Of a stretch of DNA of 35,416 nt, positions 8,045 through 16,098 are shown piece by piece; positions within the stretch are counted from its first letter, which is position 1, and each line of letters begins with the position of its first letter. Under the pieces are notes generated by a model, which saw only the letters and a list, made by a program, of their open reading frames with translations, had not been told where the DNA came from and ran no database searches. The stretch lies in assembly GCF_002837185.1 (NCBI RefSeq), contig NZ_KZ478029.1, forward strand, positions 1-35,416, given 5' to 3'. This DNA is from Pseudomonas fluorescens (lineage in GTDB: Bacteria > Pseudomonadota > Gammaproteobacteria > Pseudomonadales > Pseudomonadaceae). The translations under genes and the position numbers were made by a program.

Positions 8045-8487
8045 TGGGGGGCCTCGGTCACCAGCCCCAGGTGGGTGACACCGCCCTTTTGCAACACCGC
8101 CATGGCGGCCACCACGCGACCGTACCCGGCGTTGTCGTCAGCGCGGATATACACCTGGGTGTCGCTGCGCGCCGCCACCACCTGCATGACCTTGGCGCCC
8201 ATGTCTTCCAGGCTCACGGCGCTGTCGGTCTGGTGCCGTGTGTCGAGTTCGCCGCCCAGGTTCCAGTAGTAACCGCCGTCCGCCTTCACCGACAGCGTGA
8301 GGATTTGCTGGCGGGTGTCGGTGGCCAGCGCCTCGGCGGCGACCTTGGGCAATTCGATCTTCACGCCCTGGGTCAGCATGGGCGCGGTGACCATGAAGAT
8401 CACCAGCAGCACCAGCATCACATCGATATAGGGCACCACGTTCATCTCGGCCTTGGGCCCGTGTTTGCGTTGCGGCCTGGTCAACAT
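8041..8487 (-). CDS. ExbD/TolR-family proton-channel subunit
   Basis: Protein of 148 residues, typical of the family. It has a short cytoplasmic N-terminus, one membrane segment (about 17-38) containing the essential Asp in VVPYIDVMLVLL (D22), and a periplasmic domain. The periplasmic part (VKIELPKVAAEAL, IYIRAD-like, and the end VTHLGLVTEAP) looks closer to TolR than to classical ExbD. It would form the proton channel with the TolQ-like protein and energise the TonB protein encoded next to it. Spacing to the TolQ-like gene is 14 bp and to tonB is a 4-bp overlap, so the three form one operon. Confidence 0.9.
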   Translation of the reverse strand: MLTRPQRKHGPKAEMNVVPYIDVMLVLLVIFMVTAPMLTQGVKIELPKVAAEALATDTRQQILTLSVKADGGYYWNLGGELDTRHQTDSAVSLEDMGAKVMQVVAARSDTQVYIRADDNAGYGRVVAAMAVLQKGGVTHLGLVTEAPQ

Positions 8488-8501
8488 CGGTTCGCTCCTG
8501 T

Positions 8502-9194
8502 TCAGGCGGCCACGGCCAGGTTGATTGAGGTACCGCGCAGGGCGCGATGCAGGCGCACTTGCAGTTCGTTGCCGAAGGCGTAGTAGCGGGTGAGCAGGGT
8601 CTGGCTGCGCGCGGCAAAACGGTTATAGGCGATCACGGCCGGAATCGCCGCAAACAGGCCAATGGCCGTGGCGATCAAGGCTTCGGCAATCCCCGGCGCC
8701 ACCGTGGACAAGGTGGCCTGTTGTACCTGGGACAAGCCCAGGAACGAATTCATGATGCCCCACACGGTGCCGAACAACCCGATATAGGGGCTGACCGAAC
8801 CCACCGTCGCAAGAAACTGCAGGCCCTTTTCCAGCTCCAGCTCCTGCTCGGTGATTGCCACCTGCAGCGCACGTTCCACGCCTTCGAGCACCGCAGGGTC
8901 ATGGGTGTGCAGGTGCTGGTATTCCTGCATACCGGCGATAAAGATCGGCGCAACACCGTCCTTGCCTGCCTGCACGGCGTCGCGGTACAGCGGCTGTAAG
9001 TCCGATGCGACGCGAAAGCGCGCCACGAAATCATTCAATTGCCGCTCCAGGCGCCGCAGCACACTGCCGCGCCGAATGATCAGGTACCAACTGAGCAGGG
9101 ACGCCAGCAGCAAAGTGATCATCACCGTCTTGACCAACAGGCTGGCATCGCTGATCAAGCTCCAGATCGTCATATGTTCCATCGTCGCGTGCAT
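8502..9194 (-). CDS. ExbB/TolQ-family proton-channel subunit
   Basis: Protein of 230 residues with three membrane segments: about 18-40 (VMITLLLASLLSWYLII), about 128-152 (SVSPYIGLFGTVWGIMNSF) and about 170-192 (EALIATAIGLFAAIPAVIAY). The second and third carry the MotA/TolQ/ExbB signature. Length and N-terminus (MTIWSLISDASLLVK) are TolQ-like. The start at 9194 follows GGAG by about 9 nt; the ATG at 9182 or 9173 could also serve. It is the first gene of the tolQ/tolR/tonB-type operon and has a strong PhoB-box match 29 bp upstream, so the energising complex is probably made under phosphate limitation. Confidence 0.9.
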   Translation of the reverse strand: MHATMEHMTIWSLISDASLLVKTVMITLLLASLLSWYLIIRRGSVLRRLERQLNDFVARFRVASDLQPLYRDAVQAGKDGVAPIFIAGMQEYQHLHTHDPAVLEGVERALQVAITEQELELEKGLQFLATVGSVSPYIGLFGTVWGIMNSFLGLSQVQQATLSTVAPGIAEALIATAIGLFAAIPAVIAYNRFAARSQTLLTRYYAFGNELQVRLHRALRGTSINLAVAA

Positions 9195-9222
9195 GGTGAA
9201 ACTCCTATTCGATTAAAAACGG

Positions 9223-9240
9223 ATGACTGCGTGATGACAG
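9223..9240 (-). promoter_or_regulatory. Pho box upstream of the TolQ/TolR/TonB operon
   Basis: Read on the minus strand: CTGTCAT-CACG-CAGTCAT, two 7-bp units separated by 4 bp, matching the CTGTCAT direct repeat of PhoB sites at 13 of 14 positions. It sits in the 47-bp gap between the phytase stop and the TolQ-like start, 29 bp upstream of the ATG. The short distance leaves little room for a -10 and leader, so the exact promoter is uncertain even though the site match is very good. Confidence 0.7.
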
Positions 9241-9241
9241 C

Positions 9242-11107
9242 TCAAGGCAGTTTCAGCGCGCGGGTCACCTCGGCCCAGGGCACGAACTTGAAGTTCTGGG
9301 CTTGCTCGGGCATGCGCTTGCGCCCGTCCTGCACCACCAGCATGCCCTGGCTCCACGGTCCGCCCAAGTTGATGGCGGTGGCTTCCAGGCCGTCGGTTTC
9401 GGAGGCCCCGTCGATGCCGGCGGCGGCGTTCAAGCCGACGCGAAAGGCACCGTGCACGGCGAACGGCGGTTCGGCATCCAGCACCAGGTAGCTGTCATTG
9501 CCCTGGCTCGAGATCACCAGGTAATCCCGTGCGACGCTCTGGTACAGCGCCAGGCCTTCGACATCCGCGTGCAGTTGCGCGCCGACCTTGATCACGCTGG
9601 TCAGCGTGGCCGGTTGGTCGGCGCGGGCATCCAGCGCCCACACGCCGACGTCCTCCTCCCCCAGGAACAAGCGCTGGCGTTGGTCATCGGCCACACAACC
9701 TTCCGGCTGGCTGTCGACCTTGAACTGTCGCACCAGCTCGCCCTGCACACGCCCGGTCGGGGCACTCATGCGGTATTGCAGGAAGGTGCCGTCCTTGCCG
9801 TTGGCTATCGCATACAGCTCGCCGCCGGCGGGCTGGAACAGGCAGATGCCGTAGATCTCTTTGAGCGGCGTCGGCACTTCGCCGGCTTCCTGCAGCTCGC
9901 CGCTCTGGCGGTCGATGCTGAACAGGCTCAGGCTGTTGCGATCGCGATTGCTGGCGACGGCGAGGTCGACGGTCTGCGTGCCCAGCTTGAAGTTGGGGCG
10001 TACGTCGACATTGTTCAGGCGCCCGACCGCCAGTTCCTGCAGCAGCTTGCCGTTGAGGTCATAGGCGAGCAGGCCGTGCTTCTTGTTGGTGCCCAATACG
10101 CGGCTGTGCGTGGGTGTGTGCGGGTGAATCCAGATGGCCGGATCATCCGCCGCATCGCCCTGGCGACTCACCGGCTCGGTCTGGCGCAGAGCCGTGACCT
10201 GCGCCAGCCCCGGGGCGGCCGGTACCGGCGTGGCCTGCCAGTCGAGTTTGCCCTGGTAGAGCTGGCCGCTGTCATCATCGCGTACCAACAGATGCCGGCC
10301 GTTGATCGCCAGTTGCTCCGGCTCCTTGAGGCCCGGCAAGGTCAGGCTCGATTGCTCGGCCCAGCGTTCGCCGGTCTGCTGGAACAGATGCAAGCGAGCG
10401 GTTTTCGGGTCCAGCGCCACCACCCCACCCGGCATCAGCGCCATGGCGCCAGCTTCGCGCCCGAGATTGTCGAACAGCGCCACGGGCGTGCGTTTCACCT
10501 CGGCTTCCGGGTGCGCCGGGTAGGCCCACCAGCCGACGTTTGCTTCGTTCACCAGCAGGCGCTCGGCCCCATCGTCCACCTGACAGAACTGCGCCGACGG
10601 CGGCAGCGGCAGGCCGCGCACGCGCTGCGCCTGGGCCAGCAGCGTCGCGCCACTGCCCACCAGCCATTGCTCGCCCTTGCCCTCCTCACCCACCAGGAAC
10701 ACGAACAGATTGCCCGCAGCATCGCGGTACAGGCACAGGCCGTTCACCGGGAAGTCGCGGGTGGGCAGATACAGCGGCTTGCCCCAGGCCTTGCCAGCGA
10801 CATCAAGGCTGATCAACACGGCCTGCTGGCGGTCGTTGTCGAGGCTGGCGACCAGCGATCGGTTGCCGGCGGTGCGGCTGTCGAGGCTGCTGAAATTGCC
10901 GTTGAATCGGGCCAGTTCGGCGCCTTTTTCGTCAAGCAGCAACAGGCCATCGCGGGTACTGGCGACCACAGGGTCGGTGCGGTTGGGCAGGAATGCGACA
11001 GCCTCGGCATTCAGGCCCGGCGCCCAGGGGGTCAGGGCCAGGTCAGTGGCGAATGCATTAGCGCTGATGACCAGCGCGATCAGCAGGTACAGCCTGGAAG
11101 TTCTCAT
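9242..11107 (-). CDS. Two-domain beta-propeller phytase (3-phytase)
   Basis: Protein of 621 residues, exported: signal peptide residues 1-20 (MRTSRLYLLIALVISANAFA). The C-terminal half (about 310-620) is a full beta-propeller phytase with hallmark motifs DDPAIWIHP (321-329), GTNKKHGLLAYDLNGK (339-354), NNVDVR (365-370) and QPEGCVADD. These place the Ca2+ and phosphate ligands for stepwise removal of phosphate from phytate. The N-terminal half (about 25-300) looks like a second, degenerate propeller lacking those motifs; dual-domain phytases are known. I chose the start at 11107, where the signal peptide begins, rather than an upstream in-frame ATG at 11143. It is downstream of and co-directional with the TonB-dependent receptor, separated by a REP doublet, and upstream of the TonB complex, so it should release phosphate in the periplasm or outside the cell. 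Confidence 0.93.
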   Translation of the reverse strand: MRTSRLYLLIALVISANAFATDLALTPWAPGLNAEAVAFLPNRTDPVVASTRDGLLLLDEKGAELARFNGNFSSLDSRTAGNRSLVASLDNDRQQAVLISLDVAGKAWGKPLYLPTRDFPVNGLCLYRDAAGNLFVFLVGEEGKGEQWLVGSGATLLAQAQRVRGLPLPPSAQFCQVDDGAERLLVNEANVGWWAYPAHPEAEVKRTPVALFDNLGREAGAMALMPGGVVALDPKTARLHLFQQTGERWAEQSSLTLPGLKEPEQLAINGRHLLVRDDDSGQLYQGKLDWQATPVPAAPGLAQVTALRQTEPVSRQGDAADDPAIWIHPHTPTHSRVLGTNKKHGLLAYDLNGKLLQELAVGRLNNVDVRPNFKLGTQTVDLAVASNRDRNSLSLFSIDRQSGELQEAGEVPTPLKEIYGICLFQPAGGELYAIANGKDGTFLQYRMSAPTGRVQGELVRQFKVDSQPEGCVADDQRQRLFLGEEDVGVWALDARADQPATLTSVIKVGAQLHADVEGLALYQSVARDYLVISSQGNDSYLVLDAEPPFAVHGAFRVGLNAAAGIDGASETDGLEATAINLGGPWSQGMLVVQDGRKRMPEQAQNFKFVPWAEVTRALKLP

Positions 11108-11143
11108 GAACAGGCAAATCCTTCGAATACGGTGAAGATCCAC

Positions 11144-11233
11144 TGTGGGAGGGGGCTTGCCCCCGATGGCGATGTGTCAGTTGATGCAGCTTTGACTGAC
11201 CCACTGCTATCGGGGGCAAGCCCCCTCCCACAT
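11144..11233. repeat. REP doublet (REPIN)
   Basis: Inverted REP pair between receptor stop and phytase start, left unit starting TGTGGGAGGG at 11144 and right unit ending CCCTCCCACA at about 11233. Being inside a probable operon, it may lower or differentially stabilise the phytase part of the message; that role is inference. Confidence 0.93.
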
Positions 11234-11249
11234 TGGGAATGGGTTGAAT

Positions 11250-13763
11250 TCAAAAATGGGTGAAGGTCAGGCCCAGCTTGTAAGTGGGCCCGTACTCTTC
11301 GTACTGGCCGTTGTAGCTGCGGTGGCCGGTGTAGACGAAGTACGACTCATCCGTCAGGTTCTGTGCCTCGAAGCTCACTTGCAGGTTTTTGCTCAGCGAA
11401 TAACGCGCGCTGAAATCGACGAAGGTCTGCGCATCCACATGCAGGTCATGGGCTTTGTCGTTGATCGACGCCAGCTCGTACAGGTAGGCCGACTTGTAGT
11501 TGGCGGAGAGGCGCAGGCTGAGTTTCTCGTCTTCCCAGCCCAGCACCAGGTTGCCGACGCTGTCCGACTGGTTGGGCAGGCTGATGTTGCGCTTGCGGTT
11601 GCGCCCGCCGGCACTGTCGAAGCCCTCGATGTCCGCGCTGGAGCGGCTGAAGGTGCTGTTGGCGCCGATCAGCAGGCCGTTCCACGGCGCGGGCAGCCAG
11701 TCGAATTTTTGTGAGTAGGCCAGTTCCAGGCCATACAGCTTGGCGCTGTCACCGTTGGCAAAGGTGTGGGCCTCGGCGAAGTTGGTCCAGGCGCCCGTGC
11801 CGGCGACGTCGGTGTTGTAGACGAAATTCTGGATGTCCTTGTAGAACACGAACGCCGACACGCTACCGGCGCGGCCCATGAAGTGTTCGATGCCCAGGTC
11901 CAGGTTGCTCGACTCCAGGGGCTTGAGGTCCGGGTTGCCGAAGGTGGCTTCGTCCTCGTCGATCACGAAGCCTGGGGCCAGTTGACCAAAGGTCGGGCGT
12001 ACCACGGACTTGGTCCAGGCGGCACGCAGCTGGGTGTTCTTGTCGATCTGGTAGCGCGCGTGCAGGCCCGGCAACCAGTGGTGATAACGGCGTTTGGTGT
12101 CGGTGGTGCTGAACTGACCGTCCGTGGCGCCGGTGCCCTTGGCGTCGAATTCGGTGCCCTCGTAGCGCATCCCGGCAATGAACCGCCAGTCGTCGATGTC
12201 GACGGTGTTCATCAGGTAGCCGGCGTTGATGTCCTCGCGGATTGTGAAGTCGTTGACCCGCGATTCGGTCGGGTCGTAGAAGTCATCACGGTTGAGGCCA
12301 CCGATCAACTGGCGGATATTGCCCGCGCTGATGCCTGGGCCAAAGCGGCCGAGACGGTAGTCGACGTTGCCCTTCTGGAACTGCGTGAGGTTGAGCTGCT
12401 CGTCAGTGAAGCCCTGTTCATCCAGGTCCTTGTAGGCCCAGGCTTGCAGGTCGTTGTCTTTATGGCGGCGGCTGACCTTGCCGCCGAACTTGAACTGTGA
12501 GGCGTAGCCACTCAGGTCATAGTCACGGGCCAGGTCCAGGCGCAGGTTTTTCTCGGTGTCCTGGGTGTGCTGTTTCTCCCAGTCGACTTTATCGAGGCTG
12601 AAATTGCCGGCGTCGTAGAAGCCGCTGCCGATGATCGGGCGTGGCTTGGCCTTGTCGTAGAAACCGCTGCCTGCAAAGTCACCGCCGTCAAAGGTGGCCC
12701 CGGCGATATGCACCGGGCTGTCCTCACTGGAGCGGCTGTAACCGGCCTGGCCACTCAAGGTCCACAGGCCGAGCATCCGCTCGCCGCCGAACACGTAGGA
12801 CTGGATCTGCTGGGTTTCTTCGCGGTTCTTGAGCTTGCGCTTGCCGTCGGCCTCGCCCAGTTCGCCCGGCGCTTGTGGTTCCGCGAATTCGAGGCTGGCG
12901 GCGTTGCGCGTTTCGGTGTCCTTGTAGCGGCTGTAGAGGGTGCGCAGGTAGTAGCTGCTCAGGTCATCGGGCTTGTAGTCGAAGTTCAGGCCACCACCGG
13001 CGCGTTCGCGGCTGATGTCGTAGTCGCGCTGCTCGAACTCGTTGAGCCTGGCGCCGTTGCGAAAATCCCAGGCGCCGCCGGTTTCGACGTTGTCCGAGCC
13101 GAAATCGCGCTTCTGCCAACTGAGGGCCGCAGCCACGCCGAAATTGTCGACACCCTCGCCAAGGCTGAAGCGGTTGCTGGCGGCGCCGGAGAATTTCGGG
13201 CTGGTCTGGCGGGTGTTCTTGTCGTAGCTGGCCTCGGTGCTGCCGGTGTAGAACAGGCCCTTGTGGTCGAACGCCGACAGGCTTTTTACGTCGACGGTGC
13301 CGCCGAGGGAGTTGGCGTCCATGTCCGGCGTCAGCGTCTTGATCACCGACAGCGACTGCACCAGTTCCGAGGGCAGTACGTCGAGAGCCACGGCGCGGCG
13401 CTCGCTTTCGGGCGAGGGCACCAGAGTGCCGTTGATGGTCACGCTGTTGAGGTCCGGCCCCAGGCCGCGCACGCTGACAAACCGGCCTTCGCCCTGGTCA
13501 CGTTCGACGCTGATCCCCGGCAGGCGCTGCACCGCTTCGGCGACGTTTTCATCCGGCAACTGGGCCACACCGTCGGCATGCACCACGCTCTTGATGCTGT
13601 CGGAGACGCGTTGCTCCCTGAGGGCGCTGCCAATGGCGGCGGCCTGCCCGACCACATCGACATGCTCGGTGGTGGCCGCTTCGGCGGCGTTGAGCCGCTC
13701 GCAGGCGATTGCCAGGGCCAAGGCGGTAAGCGTGAAGCTGACGAGCCCGGTGCGCTTGTACAT
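11250..13763 (-). CDS. TonB-dependent outer-membrane receptor
   Basis: Protein of 837 residues. Signal peptide about 1-27, TonB-box-like TEHVDVVG right after it, a plug domain (about 55-165; LPDENVAEAVQRLPGISVER, VRGLGPDLNSVTING, LGGTVDVKS) and a 22-strand-type barrel ending in aromatic F (KLGLTFTHF), as outer-membrane proteins do. There is no N-terminal signalling (STN) domain, so it is not a surface-signalling receptor. The plug sequence resembles the 'Caulobacter/Xanthomonas' TonB-receptor group, which often takes up non-siderophore substrates. It precedes the phytase gene and has a PhoB-box match 74 bp upstream of its start, suggesting transport of phytate, a metal-phytate complex or a lower inositol phosphate. 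The substrate is inference. Confidence 0.93.
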   Translation of the reverse strand: MYKRTGLVSFTLTALALAIACERLNAAEAATTEHVDVVGQAAAIGSALREQRVSDSIKSVVHADGVAQLPDENVAEAVQRLPGISVERDQGEGRFVSVRGLGPDLNSVTINGTLVPSPESERRAVALDVLPSELVQSLSVIKTLTPDMDANSLGGTVDVKSLSAFDHKGLFYTGSTEASYDKNTRQTSPKFSGAASNRFSLGEGVDNFGVAAALSWQKRDFGSDNVETGGAWDFRNGARLNEFEQRDYDISRERAGGGLNFDYKPDDLSSYYLRTLYSRYKDTETRNAASLEFAEPQAPGELGEADGKRKLKNREETQQIQSYVFGGERMLGLWTLSGQAGYSRSSEDSPVHIAGATFDGGDFAGSGFYDKAKPRPIIGSGFYDAGNFSLDKVDWEKQHTQDTEKNLRLDLARDYDLSGYASQFKFGGKVSRRHKDNDLQAWAYKDLDEQGFTDEQLNLTQFQKGNVDYRLGRFGPGISAGNIRQLIGGLNRDDFYDPTESRVNDFTIREDINAGYLMNTVDIDDWRFIAGMRYEGTEFDAKGTGATDGQFSTTDTKRRYHHWLPGLHARYQIDKNTQLRAAWTKSVVRPTFGQLAPGFVIDEDEATFGNPDLKPLESSNLDLGIEHFMGRAGSVSAFVFYKDIQNFVYNTDVAGTGAWTNFAEAHTFANGDSAKLYGLELAYSQKFDWLPAPWNGLLIGANSTFSRSSADIEGFDSAGGRNRKRNISLPNQSDSVGNLVLGWEDEKLSLRLSANYKSAYLYELASINDKAHDLHVDAQTFVDFSARYSLSKNLQVSFEAQNLTDESYFVYTGHRSYNGQYEEYGPTYKLGLTFTHF

Positions 13764-13820
13764 GAAACCCTCCCCAAGAATCCGTTGGCGCCAGGCAAGG
13801 GACCCGGCAACTGGGAGGGC

Positions 13821-13854
13821 AAGCTAGGGGTGGGGGATGACGGTTCTGTGACAG
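13821..13854 (-). promoter_or_regulatory. Pho box and -10 upstream of receptor-phytase
   Basis: On the minus strand, positions 13854-13837 read CTGTCAC-AGAA-CCGTCAT, matching the PhoB direct repeat at 12 of 14 positions. A -10-like TAGCTT lies at 13826-13821, 10 bp beyond the box, the spacing usual for PhoB-activated promoters. The start codon of the receptor is 57 bp further downstream. No good -35 is needed or seen. Confidence 0.72.
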
Positions 13855-13936
13855 CGCTGGGTAGCGAGGCCCGTAAACCGGGGCTTTGAACGAACTCTTG
13901 GCTCACAATGAGCTGATATGACCGGTGAAAATCCCC

Positions 13937-14025
13937 TGTGGGAGGGGGCTTGCCCCCGATAGCGGTCTATCAGCCAGCTTATTTGTCGCTGGCACACCGC
14001 TATCGGGGGCAAGCCCCCTCCCACA
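13937..14025. repeat. REP doublet (REPIN)
   Basis: Inverted REP pair in the ~380-bp region between the divergent receptor and GGDEF-like genes, flanked on each side by a PhoB-box match. Left unit starts at 13937 (TGTGGGAGG), right unit ends at 14025 (CCTCCCACA). Apart from this element and the two Pho boxes I see nothing else in the intergenic region. Confidence 0.93.
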
Positions 14026-14074
14026 TTGTTTGACTTTCATTGCCGGTCAGATGAGCTGATTCGACCCTCCCCCA

Positions 14075-14092
14075 CCGTCATCCAACCGTCAC
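14075..14092 (+). promoter_or_regulatory. Pho box upstream of the GGDEF-like/AraC operon
   Basis: CCGTCAT-CCAA-CCGTCAC, a 7-4-7 direct repeat matching the PhoB site at 11 of 14 positions, 52 bp upstream of the start at 14145. No clear -10 was identified after it. Weaker than the other two sites, but its geometry and position are right. Confidence 0.6.
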
Positions 14093-14144
14093 ATGCATCT
14101 GCTGTGCTGGCGTCCATCGCTTACCTGTCCAAGGACCCGCAGCC

Positions 14145-15059
14145 ATGTTTCGCGTGCTCAAACCCCACCGCTGGAAACTTGCCCTGCTGCTGATCGCGGC
14201 CAACCTCGGGCTGATCCTGCACCTGGCCTGCGGCGAGCTCAAAAGCATCAGTGAATGGGTGTGGCTGGATATCGTCGGCGAAGGCGGTTCGGCGCTGCTC
14301 GCGCTGATCTGGCTGGGCCTGGTGCTCAAAAGCCGGCCCGCCGGACGGGTCACAAACTACCTGGCACTGGGTTTGTCGTGCATCTTCTTTTCCTGGTGGA
14401 TCGACAGCCTCGACGAGTTCATCCGCCTGCCCGACAGCATCACCTGGGATCACTGGCTAGAATCGGGGCCGATGCCGGTGGGCATGATTCTGCTGACCAT
14501 CGGCATCTACCACTGGCACCGCGAACAACTGGCGATCAGCGCGCAGATGGAAAAGCGCGAGCGGCTGTTTCGCGAGCATCGGCTGTTCGACAAACTCACG
14601 CCCCTGGCCGGTGCCGACTACCTCAAGCGCCAACTCCAGGAGAGCCTGCACGACAGCCGCGACCAGCAGCAACCGCTGTCGCTGCTGGCCCTGGACCTGG
14701 ACCGCTTCGCCGCCGTCAACCAGGCCTACGGGCATGCCGAAGGCGATGCGGTGTTGCAGGCGGTCAGCCATGTGCTGCTGCTCAACCTGCGCCGTCAGGA
14801 TTTGTTATGCCGCCTGGCCGGCGACCGTTTTGTGGTGCTGCTGCCCAACACCGGCGAGCGCCAGGCCCAGGGGCTGGCGCTGGAGTTGCAGCAGGCGGTG
14901 CAGAGCCTGGCGCACAAAACCCGGCTACAGGGCGAGCGCCTGCAGCTGGCGGCGACCACGGCGGTGGTGATGGCCCTGGACGAGCCGCCCCACGACCTGC
15001 TCAAGCGTCTGAACCTGGCGCTGGCGCGGGCCAAGCAACCCCTGGCGAAAAGCGCCTGA
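14145..15059 (+). CDS. Membrane protein with degenerate GGDEF domain
   Basis: Protein of 304 residues. N-terminal membrane part with about four hydrophobic segments (about 10-30, 45-62, 70-87, 110-122), then a linker helix and a GGDEF-type domain (about 145-300). The Mg/nucleotide segment is well kept (LLALDLDRFAAVNQAYGHAEGD), but the signature reads LAGDRF (224-229) instead of GGDEF/GGEEF, so diguanylate cyclase activity is doubtful. It could act as a receptor or regulator rather than an enzyme. The next gene, an AraC regulator, starts 1 bp after its stop, so they form an operon. A PhoB-box match upstream suggests it is made under phosphate limitation and links that state to cell signalling. 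Confidence 0.85.
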   Translation: MFRVLKPHRWKLALLLIAANLGLILHLACGELKSISEWVWLDIVGEGGSALLALIWLGLVLKSRPAGRVTNYLALGLSCIFFSWWIDSLDEFIRLPDSITWDHWLESGPMPVGMILLTIGIYHWHREQLAISAQMEKRERLFREHRLFDKLTPLAGADYLKRQLQESLHDSRDQQQPLSLLALDLDRFAAVNQAYGHAEGDAVLQAVSHVLLLNLRRQDLLCRLAGDRFVVLLPNTGERQAQGLALELQQAVQSLAHKTRLQGERLQLAATTAVVMALDEPPHDLLKRLNLALARAKQPLAKSA

Positions 15060-15060
15060 G

Positions 15061-16098
15061 ATGGCGGTGAAAGCCAACTGGTATGAAAGCGACAGCCGCT
15101 TCATTCCCGGCCACCACCAACCCGCTACGTTGATCGACCTGGCCTTGTCCCGGGACATCGACAGCCATCGCCTGCTGCGCGGCACCGGGCTGTTCCATGA
15201 GGACATCCTGGCCGGCGACGCCCACTTGAGCCCGCAGCAGTTGCTCGGTCTGATCGGCAACAGCCGCAAGCTGCTGGACGCCGATGACAGCAGTTTCCTG
15301 TTTGGCCAACGTCTGCTGCCCGGCCACTACGGCGCCGCCAGCCATGCACTGGGACATGCGCAGAACCTGCACCAGGCGCTGGAGATCCTGATCCAGCAGC
15401 ACGTACTGCTCAGCCCGCTGGTCACGCCGCACCTGGAGCTGGATGAGCACCACGCCTACCTGTACTGGCTGGACAGTTGCGGCGCCGGCGAGCAGTGGCG
15501 CTTTTTGCTCGAAGCGAGCATGACCGCGCTGGTTGCCATGAGCCAATGGCTCGGCGGCGAGCGCCTGCCGTGGGTGTGCAGCTTCAGCCATGCCGAGCCG
15601 CGGTACGTAGAGCAATACTGGGTGCACCTGGGCGAACAGACGCGCTTCGAACGCCCGCTGGACATGATGTGTCTGCCGCGCGAGTACCTCACCCGCGCCT
15701 GGCCCGGCGCCTCGGCCACGGCCGGCCAGGTGGCGCGCCAGCACGCCCGCGGACAGATCGAACAGTTGGGTTTTGCCGCCAGCTTTCTCGACGGCCTTAA
15801 CGACTACCTGCGCGAGCACGTGCGCCAGCCGCCCAGCCTGGAACAGGCCGCACAGGCCTTCGCCATGAGCCCGGCCACCCTCAAGCGCAAGCTGCACAAG
15901 CACGACACCGGCTATCAGCAACAGGTGGACCGGGTGCGCAAGCACATGGCGTTGCACCTGTATCAGGTCAAGGGACTGAGTAACGACGAGGTGGCCGCCT
16001 ACCTGAACTTCAACGATGCGGCGAACTTTCGGCGCGCGTTCAAGCGTTGGACCGGCAGTACGCCCAACCTGATCCGGCAGTTGTTCAGCAGCCGCTAG
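15061..16098 (+). CDS. AraC-family regulator with PF12625-type N-terminal domain
   Basis: Protein of 345 residues. The N-terminal ~200 residues resemble the 'arabinose-binding' type of OruR/ArgR-like AraC regulators (ILIQQHVLLSPLVTPHLEL, LEASMTALVAMSQWLGG, HLGEQTRFERPLDMMCLP). The C-terminal ~100 residues hold the two-helix-turn-helix DNA-binding domain (SLEQAAQAFAMSPATLKRKL and SNDEVAAYLNFNDAANFRRAFKRW). It starts 1 bp after the GGDEF-like gene and its last 14 bp overlap the end of the convergent LysR gene. The effector and targets are unknown; the phytase locus is an obvious candidate target. Confidence 0.9.
   Translation: MAVKANWYESDSRFIPGHHQPATLIDLALSRDIDSHRLLRGTGLFHEDILAGDAHLSPQQLLGLIGNSRKLLDADDSSFLFGQRLLPGHYGAASHALGHAQNLHQALEILIQQHVLLSPLVTPHLELDEHHAYLYWLDSCGAGEQWRFLLEASMTALVAMSQWLGGERLPWVCSFSHAEPRYVEQYWVHLGEQTRFERPLDMMCLPREYLTRAWPGASATAGQVARQHARGQIEQLGFAASFLDGLNDYLREHVRQPPSLEQAAQAFAMSPATLKRKLHKHDTGYQQQVDRVRKHMALHLYQVKGLSNDEVAAYLNFNDAANFRRAFKRWTGSTPNLIRQLFSSR

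Noticed and set aside
9302..11263. Long open frame on the plus strand opposite the phytase gene.
   Set aside because: Composition (many Gln, His, Ala, Arg, Val) and lack of any family feature are typical of antisense frames in GC-rich DNA; the minus-strand phytase has diagnostic motifs.
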